64,000 nucleotides of DNA from Chryseobacterium glaciei (GCF_001648155.1 NZ_CP015199.1:1091001-1155000), one strand, 5' to 3'. Positions 51,853 to 60,960 are shown, counted from the first letter of the stretch. Made by a program: numbers and translations. The notes: generated by a model not told the origin, from the letters alone.

Positions 51853-53496
51853 ATGAAGACAAAAAACATTTTAAATATACTTTCAATCACAGTTTTTTCT
51901 ATTGCATCAAATTATTTGAACGCACAGGAAAAGAATTACGTATCCGAAGTTTGGACTTCAGATCAGGGAAAAAATTTCAGAAATCCTGTTTTGTATGCAG
52001 ACTATTCCGATCCAGACGCAATTCGTGTCGGTGACGATTATTATATGACGGCTTCGAGTTTCAATGAAGCGCCGGGATTGCCCATTCTTCATTCAAAAGA
52101 TATGGTGAACTGGAAATTAGTGAATTACGCACTTCCGGATGTTCTTCCAAGCGAACATTTTTCTACCCCAAAAAGAGGTGACGGAGTTTGGGCGCCGAGT
52201 ATTAGATTTCATAAAGGTGAATTCTATATTTATTGGGGCGATCCCGATTTCGGAATTTATATGATTAAAACCAAAGACCCGTTGGGAGTTTGGGAAAAAC
52301 CTGTTTTGGTGATGGAAGGTAAAGGACTGATTGATTCTTGTCCGTTTTGGGACGAAGATGGACAAGCTTATTTGGTTCATGGTTGGGCGGGAAGCCGTGC
52401 TGGAGTGAAAAGTATTTTAAGTCTTAATAAAATGAATCCTGAAGGAACAAAAGTCTTGGATAAAGGTATTCATGTTTTCGACGGTCACGATGCACATCCA
52501 ACCGTTGAAGGTCCTAAAATGTATAAAAGAAACGGCTATTACTACATTTTTGCTCCCGCCGGCGGCGTTGCTACAGGTTGGCAATTGGTGTTAAGATCAA
52601 AAAATATTTACGGTCCTTATGAAGAGAAAGTTGTGCTGGAACAAGGTTCAACAAAAATCAACGGACCTCATCAGGGAGCTTGGGTAGATACGCCTTCGGG
52701 AGAAGATTGGTTTTACCATTTTCAGGATGTAGATGCAGGTGGAAGAATCGTTCACTTACAGCCGATGAAGTGGGAAAAAGACTGGCCTGTCATCGGAATC
52801 GATAATAATAAAAATGGAATCGGCGAACCGGTTTTAACCTATAAAAAACCAAACGTCGGGCAATCCTACCCTATCGTTACTCCGCCAGAAACAGATGAAT
52901 TTGATGGTGAGAAATTAGGAATTCAATGGCAATGGAGCGCGAACGAAAATATCGTTTGGTCATCCAAACTTCCTGGACAAAAATTTTTAAGATTATTCTC
53001 AATGAAAGTTCCTGAAGGCGAAAAAAACCTTTGGAATGTCCCGAATTTATTAACCCAAAAATTCCCAGCTCCAAACTTTGCAGCTTCCACAAAGGTTAAA
53101 TTAACTCCAGAAGATGCCAAAGAAGGAAAAACCGCAGGACTTTTAGTGATGGGATTAGATCATGAATCAATTGTAATTACCAATAAACCCGACGGATCTT
53201 ATTTACAATTAAAAAGAGCCGAAAAAGCTGACAAAGGCGGTGAAGAAAAGGTTTTATTTGAAACCAAATTAAAAGGAAACGAAGCTTATTTAAAAGTAAA
53301 CGTGAACGAGCCAAAAGGTTTGTGCCAATTCAGCTACAGCGAAAACGGGAAAAATTTCACAAAAGTAGGTGACGTTTTCCAAGCAAAACCAGGAAAATGG
53401 ATTGGAGCTAAAGTTGGTTTATACAGCGTAAGCACAACCAAAGCACCTCGCGGAGGATATGCGGATTTTGATTGGTTTAGAATTACTAAAAATTAA
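51853..53496 (+). CDS. GH43 beta-xylosidase/alpha-L-arabinofuranosidase-like enzyme
   Basis: 547 aa with a signal peptide to about LNAQ. Five-bladed propeller features: YADYSDPDAIRVGDDYYMTASSF (general base Asp), SCPFWDEDGQAYLVHGWAG, VEGPKMYKRNGYYYIFAPAGG (general acid Glu). A C-terminal beta-sandwich (~350-545, DEFDGEKLGIQWQWSANEN, PRGGYADFDWFR) completes the usual two-domain form. Within a pectin locus it probably trims xylose or arabinose side chains. Which sugar cannot be told by eye. Confidence 0.9.
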   Translation: MKTKNILNILSITVFSIASNYLNAQEKNYVSEVWTSDQGKNFRNPVLYADYSDPDAIRVGDDYYMTASSFNEAPGLPILHSKDMVNWKLVNYALPDVLPSEHFSTPKRGDGVWAPSIRFHKGEFYIYWGDPDFGIYMIKTKDPLGVWEKPVLVMEGKGLIDSCPFWDEDGQAYLVHGWAGSRAGVKSILSLNKMNPEGTKVLDKGIHVFDGHDAHPTVEGPKMYKRNGYYYIFAPAGGVATGWQLVLRSKNIYGPYEEKVVLEQGSTKINGPHQGAWVDTPSGEDWFYHFQDVDAGGRIVHLQPMKWEKDWPVIGIDNNKNGIGEPVLTYKKPNVGQSYPIVTPPETDEFDGEKLGIQWQWSANENIVWSSKLPGQKFLRLFSMKVPEGEKNLWNVPNLLTQKFPAPNFAASTKVKLTPEDAKEGKTAGLLVMGLDHESIVITNKPDGSYLQLKRAEKADKGGEEKVLFETKLKGNEAYLKVNVNEPKGLCQFSYSENGKNFTKVGDVFQAKPGKWIGAKVGLYSVSTTKAPRGGYADFDWFRITKN

Positions 53497-53500
53497 TTGT

Positions 53501-53610
53501 TTCCCGCAGATTACACAGATTTTCACAGGTGATTGCGCATAGCTTTTAAAACTTATAAATAAAAAATATTACATAAACATCTGTGAAAATCTGTATAATC
53601 TGTGGGAGAA
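53501..53610. repeat. CGCAGATT palindromic repeat
   Basis: TTCCCGCAGATTACACAGAT TTTCACAG on the left pairs with CTGTGAAAATCTGTATAATC TGTGGGAGAA on the right, separated by about 50 nt. A shorter related hairpin follows GH95 at 63461-63520. Confidence 0.7.
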
Positions 53611-53628
53611 AAATTTTGAAATAAATCA

Positions 53629-54474
53629 ATGACAAAAAAAATATACAAGATCGTTTCATTTTTATTCGTTGTTTTGCTTTTATCAGCATGCCAAGCACAA
53701 ACTCATAGTCAAAAGTCAACGGTAAAACACAATAAAAAAGTTACGCACATCTACCTCATCGGAGACTCCACAATGGCAGACTATACGGGAAATTACGAGC
53801 CCGGAAAAGACTATATGAAAGTCCGTTATCCAATTACAGGTTGGGGACAGGTTTTTCAGCCGTTTTTTGTGAAAGACAGTTTAGTTTCTCTAAAACCAGC
53901 CATTACAACAGATTCTGTCGAAGTGATCGACAGAGCTCACGGCGGAAGAAGTACAAGAACATTTTTTCAGGAAGGAAGATGGAGATATGTGTATGAAAAT
54001 TTGCAGCCAAACGATTATGTCATCATGCAATTTGGTCATAATGACGGCTCAGAAAAACATACAGAACGTTATGTAAATATTGAAGGTTATAAAGAATTTT
54101 TAAGGCTATTTGTAACTCAAGCAAGACAAAAAGGTGGAAACCCTATCATATTAACTCCAGTTGCAAGAAATTATCCTTGGAAAGACGGAAAATTAGAAAA
54201 TGTACACGGAGAATACGCCCAGGCTCCAATTGATATCGCCAAAGAAATGAATGTTCCCTACATTGATTTAAACAAATTATCAATGGAATATTTTACAAAA
54301 AAAGGACAGGATTTTACTACAAATCATTATTTCATGAATCTTCCGGAGAATGTTTATGAAGCCTATCCGAAAGGGCAAAAAGATAACACTCATTTTCAGC
54401 CTGAAGGTGCAAAAGCAGTGGCGTCAATTGTTTATCAAGAATTTAAAAAAGTAATTAAAACTCAAAAAAAATAA
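53629..54474 (+). CDS. Rhamnogalacturonan acetylesterase, CE12 (SGNH)
   Basis: 281 aa. Lipobox LLLSAC gives lipidated Cys ~21. SGNH blocks: LIGDSTMADYTG (Ser nucleophile), HGGRSTRTF, MQFGHNDG, and DNTHFQPEGA (catalytic Asp-His). Removes acetyl groups from pectic backbone sugars. It ends 1 nt before the GH28 gene. A second CE12 is at 58560. Confidence 0.92.
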   Translation: MTKKIYKIVSFLFVVLLLSACQAQTHSQKSTVKHNKKVTHIYLIGDSTMADYTGNYEPGKDYMKVRYPITGWGQVFQPFFVKDSLVSLKPAITTDSVEVIDRAHGGRSTRTFFQEGRWRYVYENLQPNDYVIMQFGHNDGSEKHTERYVNIEGYKEFLRLFVTQARQKGGNPIILTPVARNYPWKDGKLENVHGEYAQAPIDIAKEMNVPYIDLNKLSMEYFTKKGQDFTTNHYFMNLPENVYEAYPKGQKDNTHFQPEGAKAVASIVYQEFKKVIKTQKK

Positions 54475-54475
54475 A

Positions 54476-56143
54476 ATGAAGAAGTCTCTCAAAGTTATCG
54501 GTTTAGTAGCAGCAATGATGTTTTCAGGGCAAATCTATGCTCAGAATTTAGATATTTATAAAAATATTGAGTTTAAAATGCCTCAGGTTACAGAAACTTC
54601 TTTTGCAGCCAATACAGTTTCCATCACTCAATACGGTGGTGTTGCAGGCGGAAATGTGAAAAATACAGAAGCTTTCAAAAAAGCAATCGAGGATTTAAGT
54701 AAAAAAGGAGGCGGAAAATTAGTCGTTCCCCGCGGAATGTGGCTAACAGGGCCAATCGAGCTAAAAAGCAACATTAATCTTCATGTAGAAGAAGGCGCTT
54801 TCATTGTTTTCAGTAAAGATAAAGCAGATTATCCTTTGGTTGATGTAAGTTTTGAAGGGTTAAATACCATTCGCTGCCAATCACCAATTTCAGCAAGAAA
54901 TGCGACCAATATTGCGATTACAGGAAAAGGGGTTATCGACGGAAGCGGTGACGCATGGAGAGCCATCAAAAAAAGCAAAGTCGCAGAATCTGAATGGAAA
55001 GAAATCGTAAAATCAGGCGGAATTTTATCTGCTGACGGTAAAAATTGGTATCCTTCAGAAAGCTATAAAAAAGGATTTGAAAGCAGTTCGAGCTTCAATG
55101 TTCCTGATAAAATTTCTAAAGAAGAATTAACAACGGTTAAAGATTTTCTTCGTCCCGTGATGGTAAGTTTGGTTGGTTGTGACAAAGTTTTATTAGACGG
55201 CCCAACTTTCCAAAATTCTCCAGCCTGGAACCTTCACCCATTGATGTGTACGAACGTTATTTTAAGAAATCTTACGGTTAGAAATCCTTGGTTTTCTCAA
55301 AATGGTGACGGTGTAGATTTGGAATCATGTAAAAATGTTTTGATCTACGATAATACTTTCGATGTTGGTGACGATGCAATTTGTATTAAATCAGGGAAAA
55401 ATGAAGACGGAAGAAAAAGAAATATGCCCACTGAAAATGTGATCATTAAAAACAATGTCGTGTACCACGGTCACGGAGGTTTTGTGGTAGGAAGCGAAAT
55501 GTCTGGTGGCGCAAGAAACATCCATGTTTCCGACTGTACTTTCATCGGAACCGATATTGGCCTTCGTTTCAAAACAACCCGTGGAAGAGGTGGAATCGTT
55601 GAAAATATTTACATTAAAAATATTGATATGATTAATATTCCTACACAGACAATTGGTTTCAATATGTTCTATGAAGGCGCTTCTCCAGTTTTGGAAGACG
55701 GACAAAAACAAGAAGGGAACAAAGCACCGGAAAAAGTGTATCCAGTAACAGAAGAAACTCCGATTTTCAGAAATATTTTCTTTAAAAATATCAATGCAGT
55801 TAATTCTTATGAAGCGATTACTTTGTTTGGTTTAGCTGAAATGAATCTTAAAAATATCGTTATCGAAGATTCTCAATTTGACACAAAAAAAGCTTTAACT
55901 ATCGTAGACGCAGACGGAATTCAACTGAAAAATGTTAAACTGAAATATTCTGAAGGAACGGGAGCAACAATTTACAACAGTAAAAACATCAACCTTTCAA
56001 CGGTGAAATTTGAATCTACAAATAAGCCCGTGGTTAAGGTTTTAGGAAATAAAACAGGAGCAGTCCTGTTACCAAAAGAAGTCACGTCTGATAAAAATTC
56101 ACTTTCTATCGGAACTGATGTAGCTAAAAATGTAGTTAAATAA
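54476..56143 (+). CDS. GH28 polygalacturonase-like enzyme
   Basis: 555 aa with a signal peptide to about IYAQ. Right-handed beta-helix. ITQYGGVAGGNVKNTEAFKKAIEDL start, SPAWNLHPLMC, NGDGVDLESCKNVLI (first catalytic Asp), DVGDDAICIKSG (catalytic Asp pair), GHGGFVVGSEMSGG (His), and LRFKTTRGRGG (substrate-binding Arg/Lys). Hydrolyses galacturonan or xylogalacturonan links, probably exo-acting given the release of mono-galacturonate used by UxaC. Exact linkage not determinable by eye. Confidence 0.93.
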   Translation: MKKSLKVIGLVAAMMFSGQIYAQNLDIYKNIEFKMPQVTETSFAANTVSITQYGGVAGGNVKNTEAFKKAIEDLSKKGGGKLVVPRGMWLTGPIELKSNINLHVEEGAFIVFSKDKADYPLVDVSFEGLNTIRCQSPISARNATNIAITGKGVIDGSGDAWRAIKKSKVAESEWKEIVKSGGILSADGKNWYPSESYKKGFESSSSFNVPDKISKEELTTVKDFLRPVMVSLVGCDKVLLDGPTFQNSPAWNLHPLMCTNVILRNLTVRNPWFSQNGDGVDLESCKNVLIYDNTFDVGDDAICIKSGKNEDGRKRNMPTENVIIKNNVVYHGHGGFVVGSEMSGGARNIHVSDCTFIGTDIGLRFKTTRGRGGIVENIYIKNIDMINIPTQTIGFNMFYEGASPVLEDGQKQEGNKAPEKVYPVTEETPIFRNIFFKNINAVNSYEAITLFGLAEMNLKNIVIEDSQFDTKKALTIVDADGIQLKNVKLKYSEGTGATIYNSKNINLSTVKFESTNKPVVKVLGNKTGAVLLPKEVTSDKNSLSIGTDVAKNVVK

Positions 56144-56162
56144 AATGTATCAATAGTATTTA

Positions 56163-56192
56163 AACCATTAAGTCCAATAATTCTTAATGGTT
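56163..56192 (+). terminator. AACCATTAAG hairpin after GH28
   Basis: AACCATTAAG (56163-56172) and CTTAATGGTT (56183-56192) form a 10-bp stem with a 10-nt loop. It may terminate the CE12-GH28 transcript and belongs to the same family as the larger repeats at 38.8 and 51.6 kb. Confidence 0.6.
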
Positions 56193-56214
56193 CAAAATTT
56201 TAAAATTTGACAAC

Positions 56215-57129
56215 ATGAATTTTAGCAAAAAACTTACTTATATTTCTATTTTTTGGTTAGGAGGCACATTAGCATTCGGTCAAGTTCCACGACCGAATGC
56301 TACTCCTTACACCAATGAAGCGACGTATGAAAAATTTAAGAAAAAATATTCTTTCATCACGCCTATCGACCGACCTGTTCCACAAAACATTGGAGTTGAC
56401 AAAGATGTAGAATACACCAACATTAACGGACTTTCGTTAAAAGCTGATGTGTATTACCCTCTTGATAAATCAAAAAAATATCCGGGAATCGCAATGGTTC
56501 ACGGTGGTGGCTGGGTTTCTGGAAGTAAAGAAAACGAGAAATTTATGGCTATGGAATTAGCTTCAAAAGGATATGTGGTCATCGCAATCGGATATCGATT
56601 GGCTGATGTTGCAAAATATCCTGCCGGAGTTGAAGATATTGAAACGGGCATTCAGTGGTTGAAGAAAAATCACTCCACCTATTCTTTAAACAAAAAGAAA
56701 ATGGTGGTTTTGGGTGAATCTGCAGGTGCTCAGATTGCCACTTTAGTCGGAGTTAAGAAAAAGAATAAATTGCAGGCTATCGTCAATATAGATGGCGTTG
56801 TTTCATTTGTTCATGAAGAATCCGGAAAAGAAGGAACTTACGACGCCTATTGGCTGGGCTATCCACAAAAGGACAATCCGAAAATCTGGAAAGAAGCTTC
56901 ACCTTTGGAATATGTGGATAAAAATACACCTCCTACCCTTTTCATCAATAGTTCTCAACCTCGTTTTCATGCGGGAAGAGACGATATGATGAAAAAATTG
57001 AAGAGCTATAATATTCAGACTGAGTTTCATGAAATTAAAGATTCTCCACATTCTTTTTGGTCTGCAGAACCTTGGTTTACAGAAACGTTGAATTTAACGG
57101 TTGACTTTTTAGATAAGGTTTTGAAATAA
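56215..57129 (+). CDS. Secreted alpha/beta-hydrolase esterase
   Basis: 304 aa, signal peptide to about AFGQ. BD-FAE/acetyl-xylan esterase-like: oxyanion IAMVHGGGWVSG, nucleophile GESAGAQ, acid in TPPTLFINS region, and base His in DSPHSFW. Likely removes acetyl or other esters from pectic side chains. Substrate unclear. Confidence 0.85.
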   Translation: MNFSKKLTYISIFWLGGTLAFGQVPRPNATPYTNEATYEKFKKKYSFITPIDRPVPQNIGVDKDVEYTNINGLSLKADVYYPLDKSKKYPGIAMVHGGGWVSGSKENEKFMAMELASKGYVVIAIGYRLADVAKYPAGVEDIETGIQWLKKNHSTYSLNKKKMVVLGESAGAQIATLVGVKKKNKLQAIVNIDGVVSFVHEESGKEGTYDAYWLGYPQKDNPKIWKEASPLEYVDKNTPPTLFINSSQPRFHAGRDDMMKKLKSYNIQTEFHEIKDSPHSFWSAEPWFTETLNLTVDFLDKVLK

Positions 57130-57146
57130 TATTAATTATGATTTTA

Positions 57147-57307
57147 AACGCAAAGATTTATAAATAAGAATGCAAACTTTAAGGAGCAAAGAATACGACA
57201 AGTCACTGATGAAGCTTTATGGCTAAAACGATCGCTTAATCAAAATCAATTCATTGATTTCATCTTAGCTCACTAAAAATAAACATAAAGAAAAACAAAC
57301 TTTGCGT
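57147..57307. repeat. CGCAAAG-family repeat, long diverged copy
   Basis: AAACGCAAAGATTTATAAAT ...AACTTTAAGGAGCAAAGAAT... ATCTTAGCTCACT... CAAACTTTGCGTCAA. Related to the other CGCAAAG copies but expanded. It fills the gap between the esterase and the second CE8. Confidence 0.5.
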
Positions 57308-57324
57308 CAAAAATAATATCGCTT

Positions 57325-58296
57325 ATGAAAAAAATATTTTTAATTTTCTTCATTTCAATAACTCAATTTCTCTTTGCAGAAAATGAATCGTACATCAAAA
57401 TTACCGTTGCAAAAGACGGAAGCGGAGATTTTACATCCATTCAAAAAGCGATAAATTCAATTCGAGATTTAGGTCCGGCAGAGGCATTGATTTTTATTAA
57501 ATCCGGAACTTATAATGAAAAAATCGTCATCCCATCTTCAAAACATAAAATCACGTTAGAAGGTGAAAATAAAGATAATACCATCATTACTAATAATGAT
57601 TTTTCAGGAAAACTGGATTCATTTAATGAAAAAATGACAACGTTCAATTCCTACACTTTGTTGGTGATGGGTGATGATATTAAAATCAGTAATCTTACCA
57701 TTCAAAACAGTTCTTGTAACGAAGGACAGGCAGTTTCACTTCATGTGGAAGGAGATCGTTTTATCATTAAAAATTCAAAAATTCTGGGTTGTCAGGACAC
57801 TATTTATTCAGCAACTAATCACAGCAGACAATATTTTGAAAACTGTTATATTGAAGGAACAACTGATTTTATTTTCGGACAGGCAACGGTTGTTTTTAAA
57901 AATTGTACTATTAAAAGTTTAGCCGATTCTTACATCACCGCAGCCGCAACGGAATCTGACAGACAATATGGTTTTGTCTTTTTTAACTGTCAATTAACAG
58001 CAAAAGAAGGCATCACAAAAGTCTACTTGGGAAGACCTTGGCGACCTTATGCCAAAACGGTTTTCATCAATACAGAAATGGGAAAACACATCCTTCCCGA
58101 AGGCTGGAATCCTTGGAAAGGTGATAAAATGTTTCCTGATAAAGAAAAGACCGCTTATTATGCAGAGTTCGGAAGTAAAAGCGATGGCGGAAATACTACA
58201 AACCGAGTAAATTGGTCGCATCAATTGACAAAAAAAGACTTGAAAAATTATACATTAGAAAAAATTTTTAATGATTGGAAACCTGAACATAATTAA
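57325..58296 (+). CDS. Pectin methylesterase (CE8), second copy
   Basis: 323 aa, signal peptide at the N-terminus. Conserved GDFTSIQKAINSI, GQAVSL, LGCQDTIYS (catalytic Asp), EGTTDFIFGQATVVFKNC and YLGRPWRPYAKTVFINT. Sequence differs enough from the copy at 47798 to suggest different preference, for example acetylated or block-wise esterified substrates. Confidence 0.94.
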   Translation: MKKIFLIFFISITQFLFAENESYIKITVAKDGSGDFTSIQKAINSIRDLGPAEALIFIKSGTYNEKIVIPSSKHKITLEGENKDNTIITNNDFSGKLDSFNEKMTTFNSYTLLVMGDDIKISNLTIQNSSCNEGQAVSLHVEGDRFIIKNSKILGCQDTIYSATNHSRQYFENCYIEGTTDFIFGQATVVFKNCTIKSLADSYITAAATESDRQYGFVFFNCQLTAKEGITKVYLGRPWRPYAKTVFINTEMGKHILPEGWNPWKGDKMFPDKEKTAYYAEFGSKSDGGNTTNRVNWSHQLTKKDLKNYTLEKIFNDWKPEHN

Positions 58297-58335
58297 TAAG
58301 CAATTGGTAATGAGTAATGATAACCACAGCTAAAT

Positions 58336-58536
58336 CGACATAGGAAAATGGAGCGTTAAGAAAATTAGTTCTGTGAACGTTAAGAAAATTCTACTGTTTG
58401 AGTGCGACATAAATATTGAGTCGAAGGACAAATTTAAAATTCGCGCGAGTTTTAGAATTTTTAGAGAACAGAAGTAATTTTTAGCGGAATTTTCCAAGTC
58501 TTGAACTTTTGATTCTTTTGTTTCATGACAAAAGAA
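58336..58536 (-). repeat. ~200-bp dispersed repeat, copy 2 (inverted)
   Basis: CGACATAGGAAAATGGAGCG, TTAAGAAAATTAGTTCTGTG AACGTTAAGAAA, GTTTGAGTGCGACATAAAT and a terminal CTTTTGTTTCATGACAAAAG hairpin. Inverted relative to 31542-31741 with high overall agreement. It sits between CE8 and CE12. Confidence 0.75.
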
Positions 58537-58559
58537 TATTAATTTAAAATTAATTTAAA

Positions 58560-59291
58560 ATGAAAAAGCTTACTGTACTATTTTTATTTCTATCAGTACT
58601 GACATTCGCACAAAAACCCACCCTATTCCTCATTGGCGATTCAACCATGGCAAATAAGGAAAATCCAGACAAAAATCCAGAACATGGATGGGGACAGGTT
58701 TTACCACAGTTCTTCACAGCAGGAATTGAAATCCAGAATCATGCGATGAATGGAAGGAGTTCAAAAAGTTTCAGAACGGAGGGACGATGGGATAAAGTTG
58801 ACAAACAACTTAAAAAAGGAGATTTCGTGATTATCCAGTTTGGGCATAATGATCAGAAATTGAAAGATTCTACAAAATTTACCAATCCCTATACTCAATA
58901 CAGAGCCAATTTGGAAAGATATGTGAATGAAACCAGAGCAAAAGGAGCAACACCAATTCTGATGACTTCTATTGTAAGAAGAAATTTCAATGAAAATGGA
59001 GTTCTAATTGATACTCATAAAGAATACCCTTTGGTCGTAAGAATGGTTGCGAATGATCTGAAAGTTCCTTTTGTAGATTTGCAATTGCTGACAGAGCAAC
59101 TTGAAGTTTCTTACGGTCCGGAAAATTCAAAAAAATTACACCTGCATTACAAAGAAGGCGAAGATCCATACTATCCAAAAGGAAAAGATGACGACACACA
59201 TTTATCAACACTTGGAGCAGAATCTGTTGCAAAATTGGCAGTGAAAAATTTGAAGAGCTTGAAAATTGGATTGGAGAAATATATTAAATAG
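58560..59291 (+). CDS. Rhamnogalacturonan acetylesterase, CE12, second copy
   Basis: 243 aa, signal peptide to about TFAQ. SGNH blocks: LIGDSTMANKE (Ser), NHAMNGRSSKSF, IQFGHNDQ, and DDTHLSTLGAE (Asp-His). Shorter than the lipoprotein copy at 53629 and not lipidated, so it may be free in the periplasm. Confidence 0.92.
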   Translation: MKKLTVLFLFLSVLTFAQKPTLFLIGDSTMANKENPDKNPEHGWGQVLPQFFTAGIEIQNHAMNGRSSKSFRTEGRWDKVDKQLKKGDFVIIQFGHNDQKLKDSTKFTNPYTQYRANLERYVNETRAKGATPILMTSIVRRNFNENGVLIDTHKEYPLVVRMVANDLKVPFVDLQLLTEQLEVSYGPENSKKLHLHYKEGEDPYYPKGKDDDTHLSTLGAESVAKLAVKNLKSLKIGLEKYIK

Positions 59292-59318
59292 TTTTTTATC
59301 TCAATAATTAAACAGTCA

Positions 59319-59406
59319 GTTTGTCATTCAGAGCGGAACGTAGTGGAGCGTGGAATCTCAACATTAAAAATTATAGTTTAGATTCCTACGGAATGGCAAA
59401 TTGGGC
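59319..59406. repeat. TCATTCAGAGCGGAA-type dispersed repeat
   Basis: TGTCATTCAGAGCGGAACGT ...GGAATCTCAACA...GATTCCTACGGAATGGCAAA. Pairs partly with itself and resembles the short motif at 31768-31800. Lies between CE12 and kdgF. Confidence 0.5.
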
Positions 59407-59445
59407 GTAAAATTTTAATTAAATAATAATTCAAAAACATACAAA

Positions 59446-59787
59446 ATGAAGTTCAAAAAAGAACCCTTCTTTGACGGTAATTCCGAATGGGAAGATTTAG
59501 GAGGTGGAGTATCAAGACAATTCGTTGGATACAATTCACAGGTAATGATGGTAATTGTAAAATTTGAAAAAGATGCGATTGGTACTTTGCATCAGCATTT
59601 TCATTCGCAGATCACCTACGTTGCTTCAGGGAAGTTTGAAGTGACAGTTAATGACGAAATAAAAGTTCTACAAAAAGGTGACGGATTTTTCGCGCAACCT
59701 AATATTTTTCATAGTGTAAAATGTTTGGAAGAAGGTCAGTTGATTGATGCTTTTACACCATTTAGAGAAGATTTTCTTAAAGGTTAA
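59446..59787 (+). CDS. kdgF: KdgF-like cupin, unsaturated uronate linearisation
   Basis: 113 aa, no signal peptide, so cytoplasmic. A small cupin with the metal-site cluster TLHQHFHSQ (H49, H51, H53, Q55) and a later His in NIFHSV (H89). KdgF opens 4,5-unsaturated galacturonate to 5-keto-4-deoxyuronate, the substrate of KduI. It is the only likely cytoplasmic enzyme in this part of the plus-strand locus. It links the lyase/GH105 steps to the kduI-kduD operon. Confidence 0.88.
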   Translation: MKFKKEPFFDGNSEWEDLGGGVSRQFVGYNSQVMMVIVKFEKDAIGTLHQHFHSQITYVASGKFEVTVNDEIKVLQKGDGFFAQPNIFHSVKCLEEGQLIDAFTPFREDFLKG

Positions 59788-59801
59788 TATCTAAAAAATT
59801 C

Positions 59802-59834
59802 AAACCTAACGGGTTTTTGAAACCCGTTAGGTTT
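59802..59834 (+). terminator. Perfect 15-bp hairpin after kdgF
   Basis: AAACCTAACGGGTTT (59802-59816) and AAACCCGTTAGGTTT (59820-59834) with a 3-nt loop. Followed by T then an A/T-rich tract. Functions as a bidirectional terminator or REP element. Confidence 0.7.
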
Positions 59835-59874
59835 TAGCAAAATATAATTTACAATAATCACAAATTAATTGGTT

Positions 59875-60777
59875 ATGAAAAAAATTACTTTTCTACTATT
59901 AATTTCCTTTTTCATTCAATTATCTGCACAGGAAAAAATCATGGTTTGGCCAAAAGGTCAGATGCCTAATTCCAAAGGACTACCATTAAAAACCGAAGAA
60001 AAAGACGGAAGAATTATACAGATAAAAGAAACTGAAATGTTTGCTTTCCTACCTCCAAAAGAAGAAAGAAAACAGATGGCCGTCATCGTCATTCCCGGTG
60101 GTGGATATTATAAACTGACTTACGATTTGGGTGGCTATCAAATTGCAAAATGGTTTAACACGCTAGGAATTTCTGCTTTTGTTTTGAATTACAGATTACC
60201 GACTTCTCCAGATTTGAAGCAAAAAGAGGTCGCCCCATTACAGGATGTTCAGGCTGCTATAAAGTATCTCAGAAAAAATGCTGCTCAATATGGCATTTCA
60301 CCAGATCAAATTGGAGTTATTGGCACTTCAGCTGGCGGACATCTGGCTGCAACGGTGAGTAATATTCCTACAGATTATACAGAATTAAAAGGTGATTGGG
60401 AAAGTTTTTCAACCATTCCAAATTTTGCGATTCTTGTCTCTCCAGTCATCGATTTGGGAGAATTTGCCCATATTGGAAGCCGTAACAGTTTGCTCGGCGA
60501 AAATGCCTCTTCGGAAAAAATCAAAGAATATTCAATGCAAAATAGAGTGACGGAAAAAACTCCACCAACCATATTATTTCATGCTCAAAATGATAAAACC
60601 GTTCCCGTTATGAACAGCATTCTCTATTATCAGGAAATGACAAAAAATAAAGTAAAAGGTGCAATGTTTATTTTCCCCGAAGGCGAACATAAAATAGGCA
60701 TTACCAACAAATCTGAACTGACCGACAACTGGAAAAAATTGTGCACAGACTGGCTTAAAACCATTGGTAATAAGTAA
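59875..60777 (+). CDS. Secreted alpha/beta-hydrolase esterase (carbohydrate esterase-like)
   Basis: 300 aa from ATG 59875 (a TTG two codons earlier is ignored). Signal peptide to about LSAQ. Oxyanion IVIPGGGYYKLTYDLGG, nucleophile GTSAGGH, and base His in PEGEHKIG. Same fold class as the esterase at 56215 but with a Tyr-rich GGGYY oxyanion loop, so they probably act on different esters. Confidence 0.86.
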   Translation: MKKITFLLLISFFIQLSAQEKIMVWPKGQMPNSKGLPLKTEEKDGRIIQIKETEMFAFLPPKEERKQMAVIVIPGGGYYKLTYDLGGYQIAKWFNTLGISAFVLNYRLPTSPDLKQKEVAPLQDVQAAIKYLRKNAAQYGISPDQIGVIGTSAGGHLAATVSNIPTDYTELKGDWESFSTIPNFAILVSPVIDLGEFAHIGSRNSLLGENASSEKIKEYSMQNRVTEKTPPTILFHAQNDKTVPVMNSILYYQEMTKNKVKGAMFIFPEGEHKIGITNKSELTDNWKKLCTDWLKTIGNK

Positions 60778-60865
60778 TGAGTAATTAAATATTGTTGGAT
60801 AATCAAAAAGGTTAATAAAATCCTATTTTTTTAAAAATATTTAGTGTAAAATTTTATCGTAGATA

Positions 60866-60924
60866 AAATCCTTGCGCCTTCAAGCATTATTATAATTAAA
60901 AACTTTTGCGCCTTTGCGTTTTTC
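60866..60924. repeat. CGCAAAG-family repeat, short copy
   Basis: AAATCCTTGCGCCTTCAAGC ...AACTTTTGCGCCTTTGCGTT. Short diverged member of the family, upstream of GH95. Confidence 0.55.
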
Positions 60925-60960
60925 CAACAAAAAATAAAATCATTTTAACAAAATATAAAA

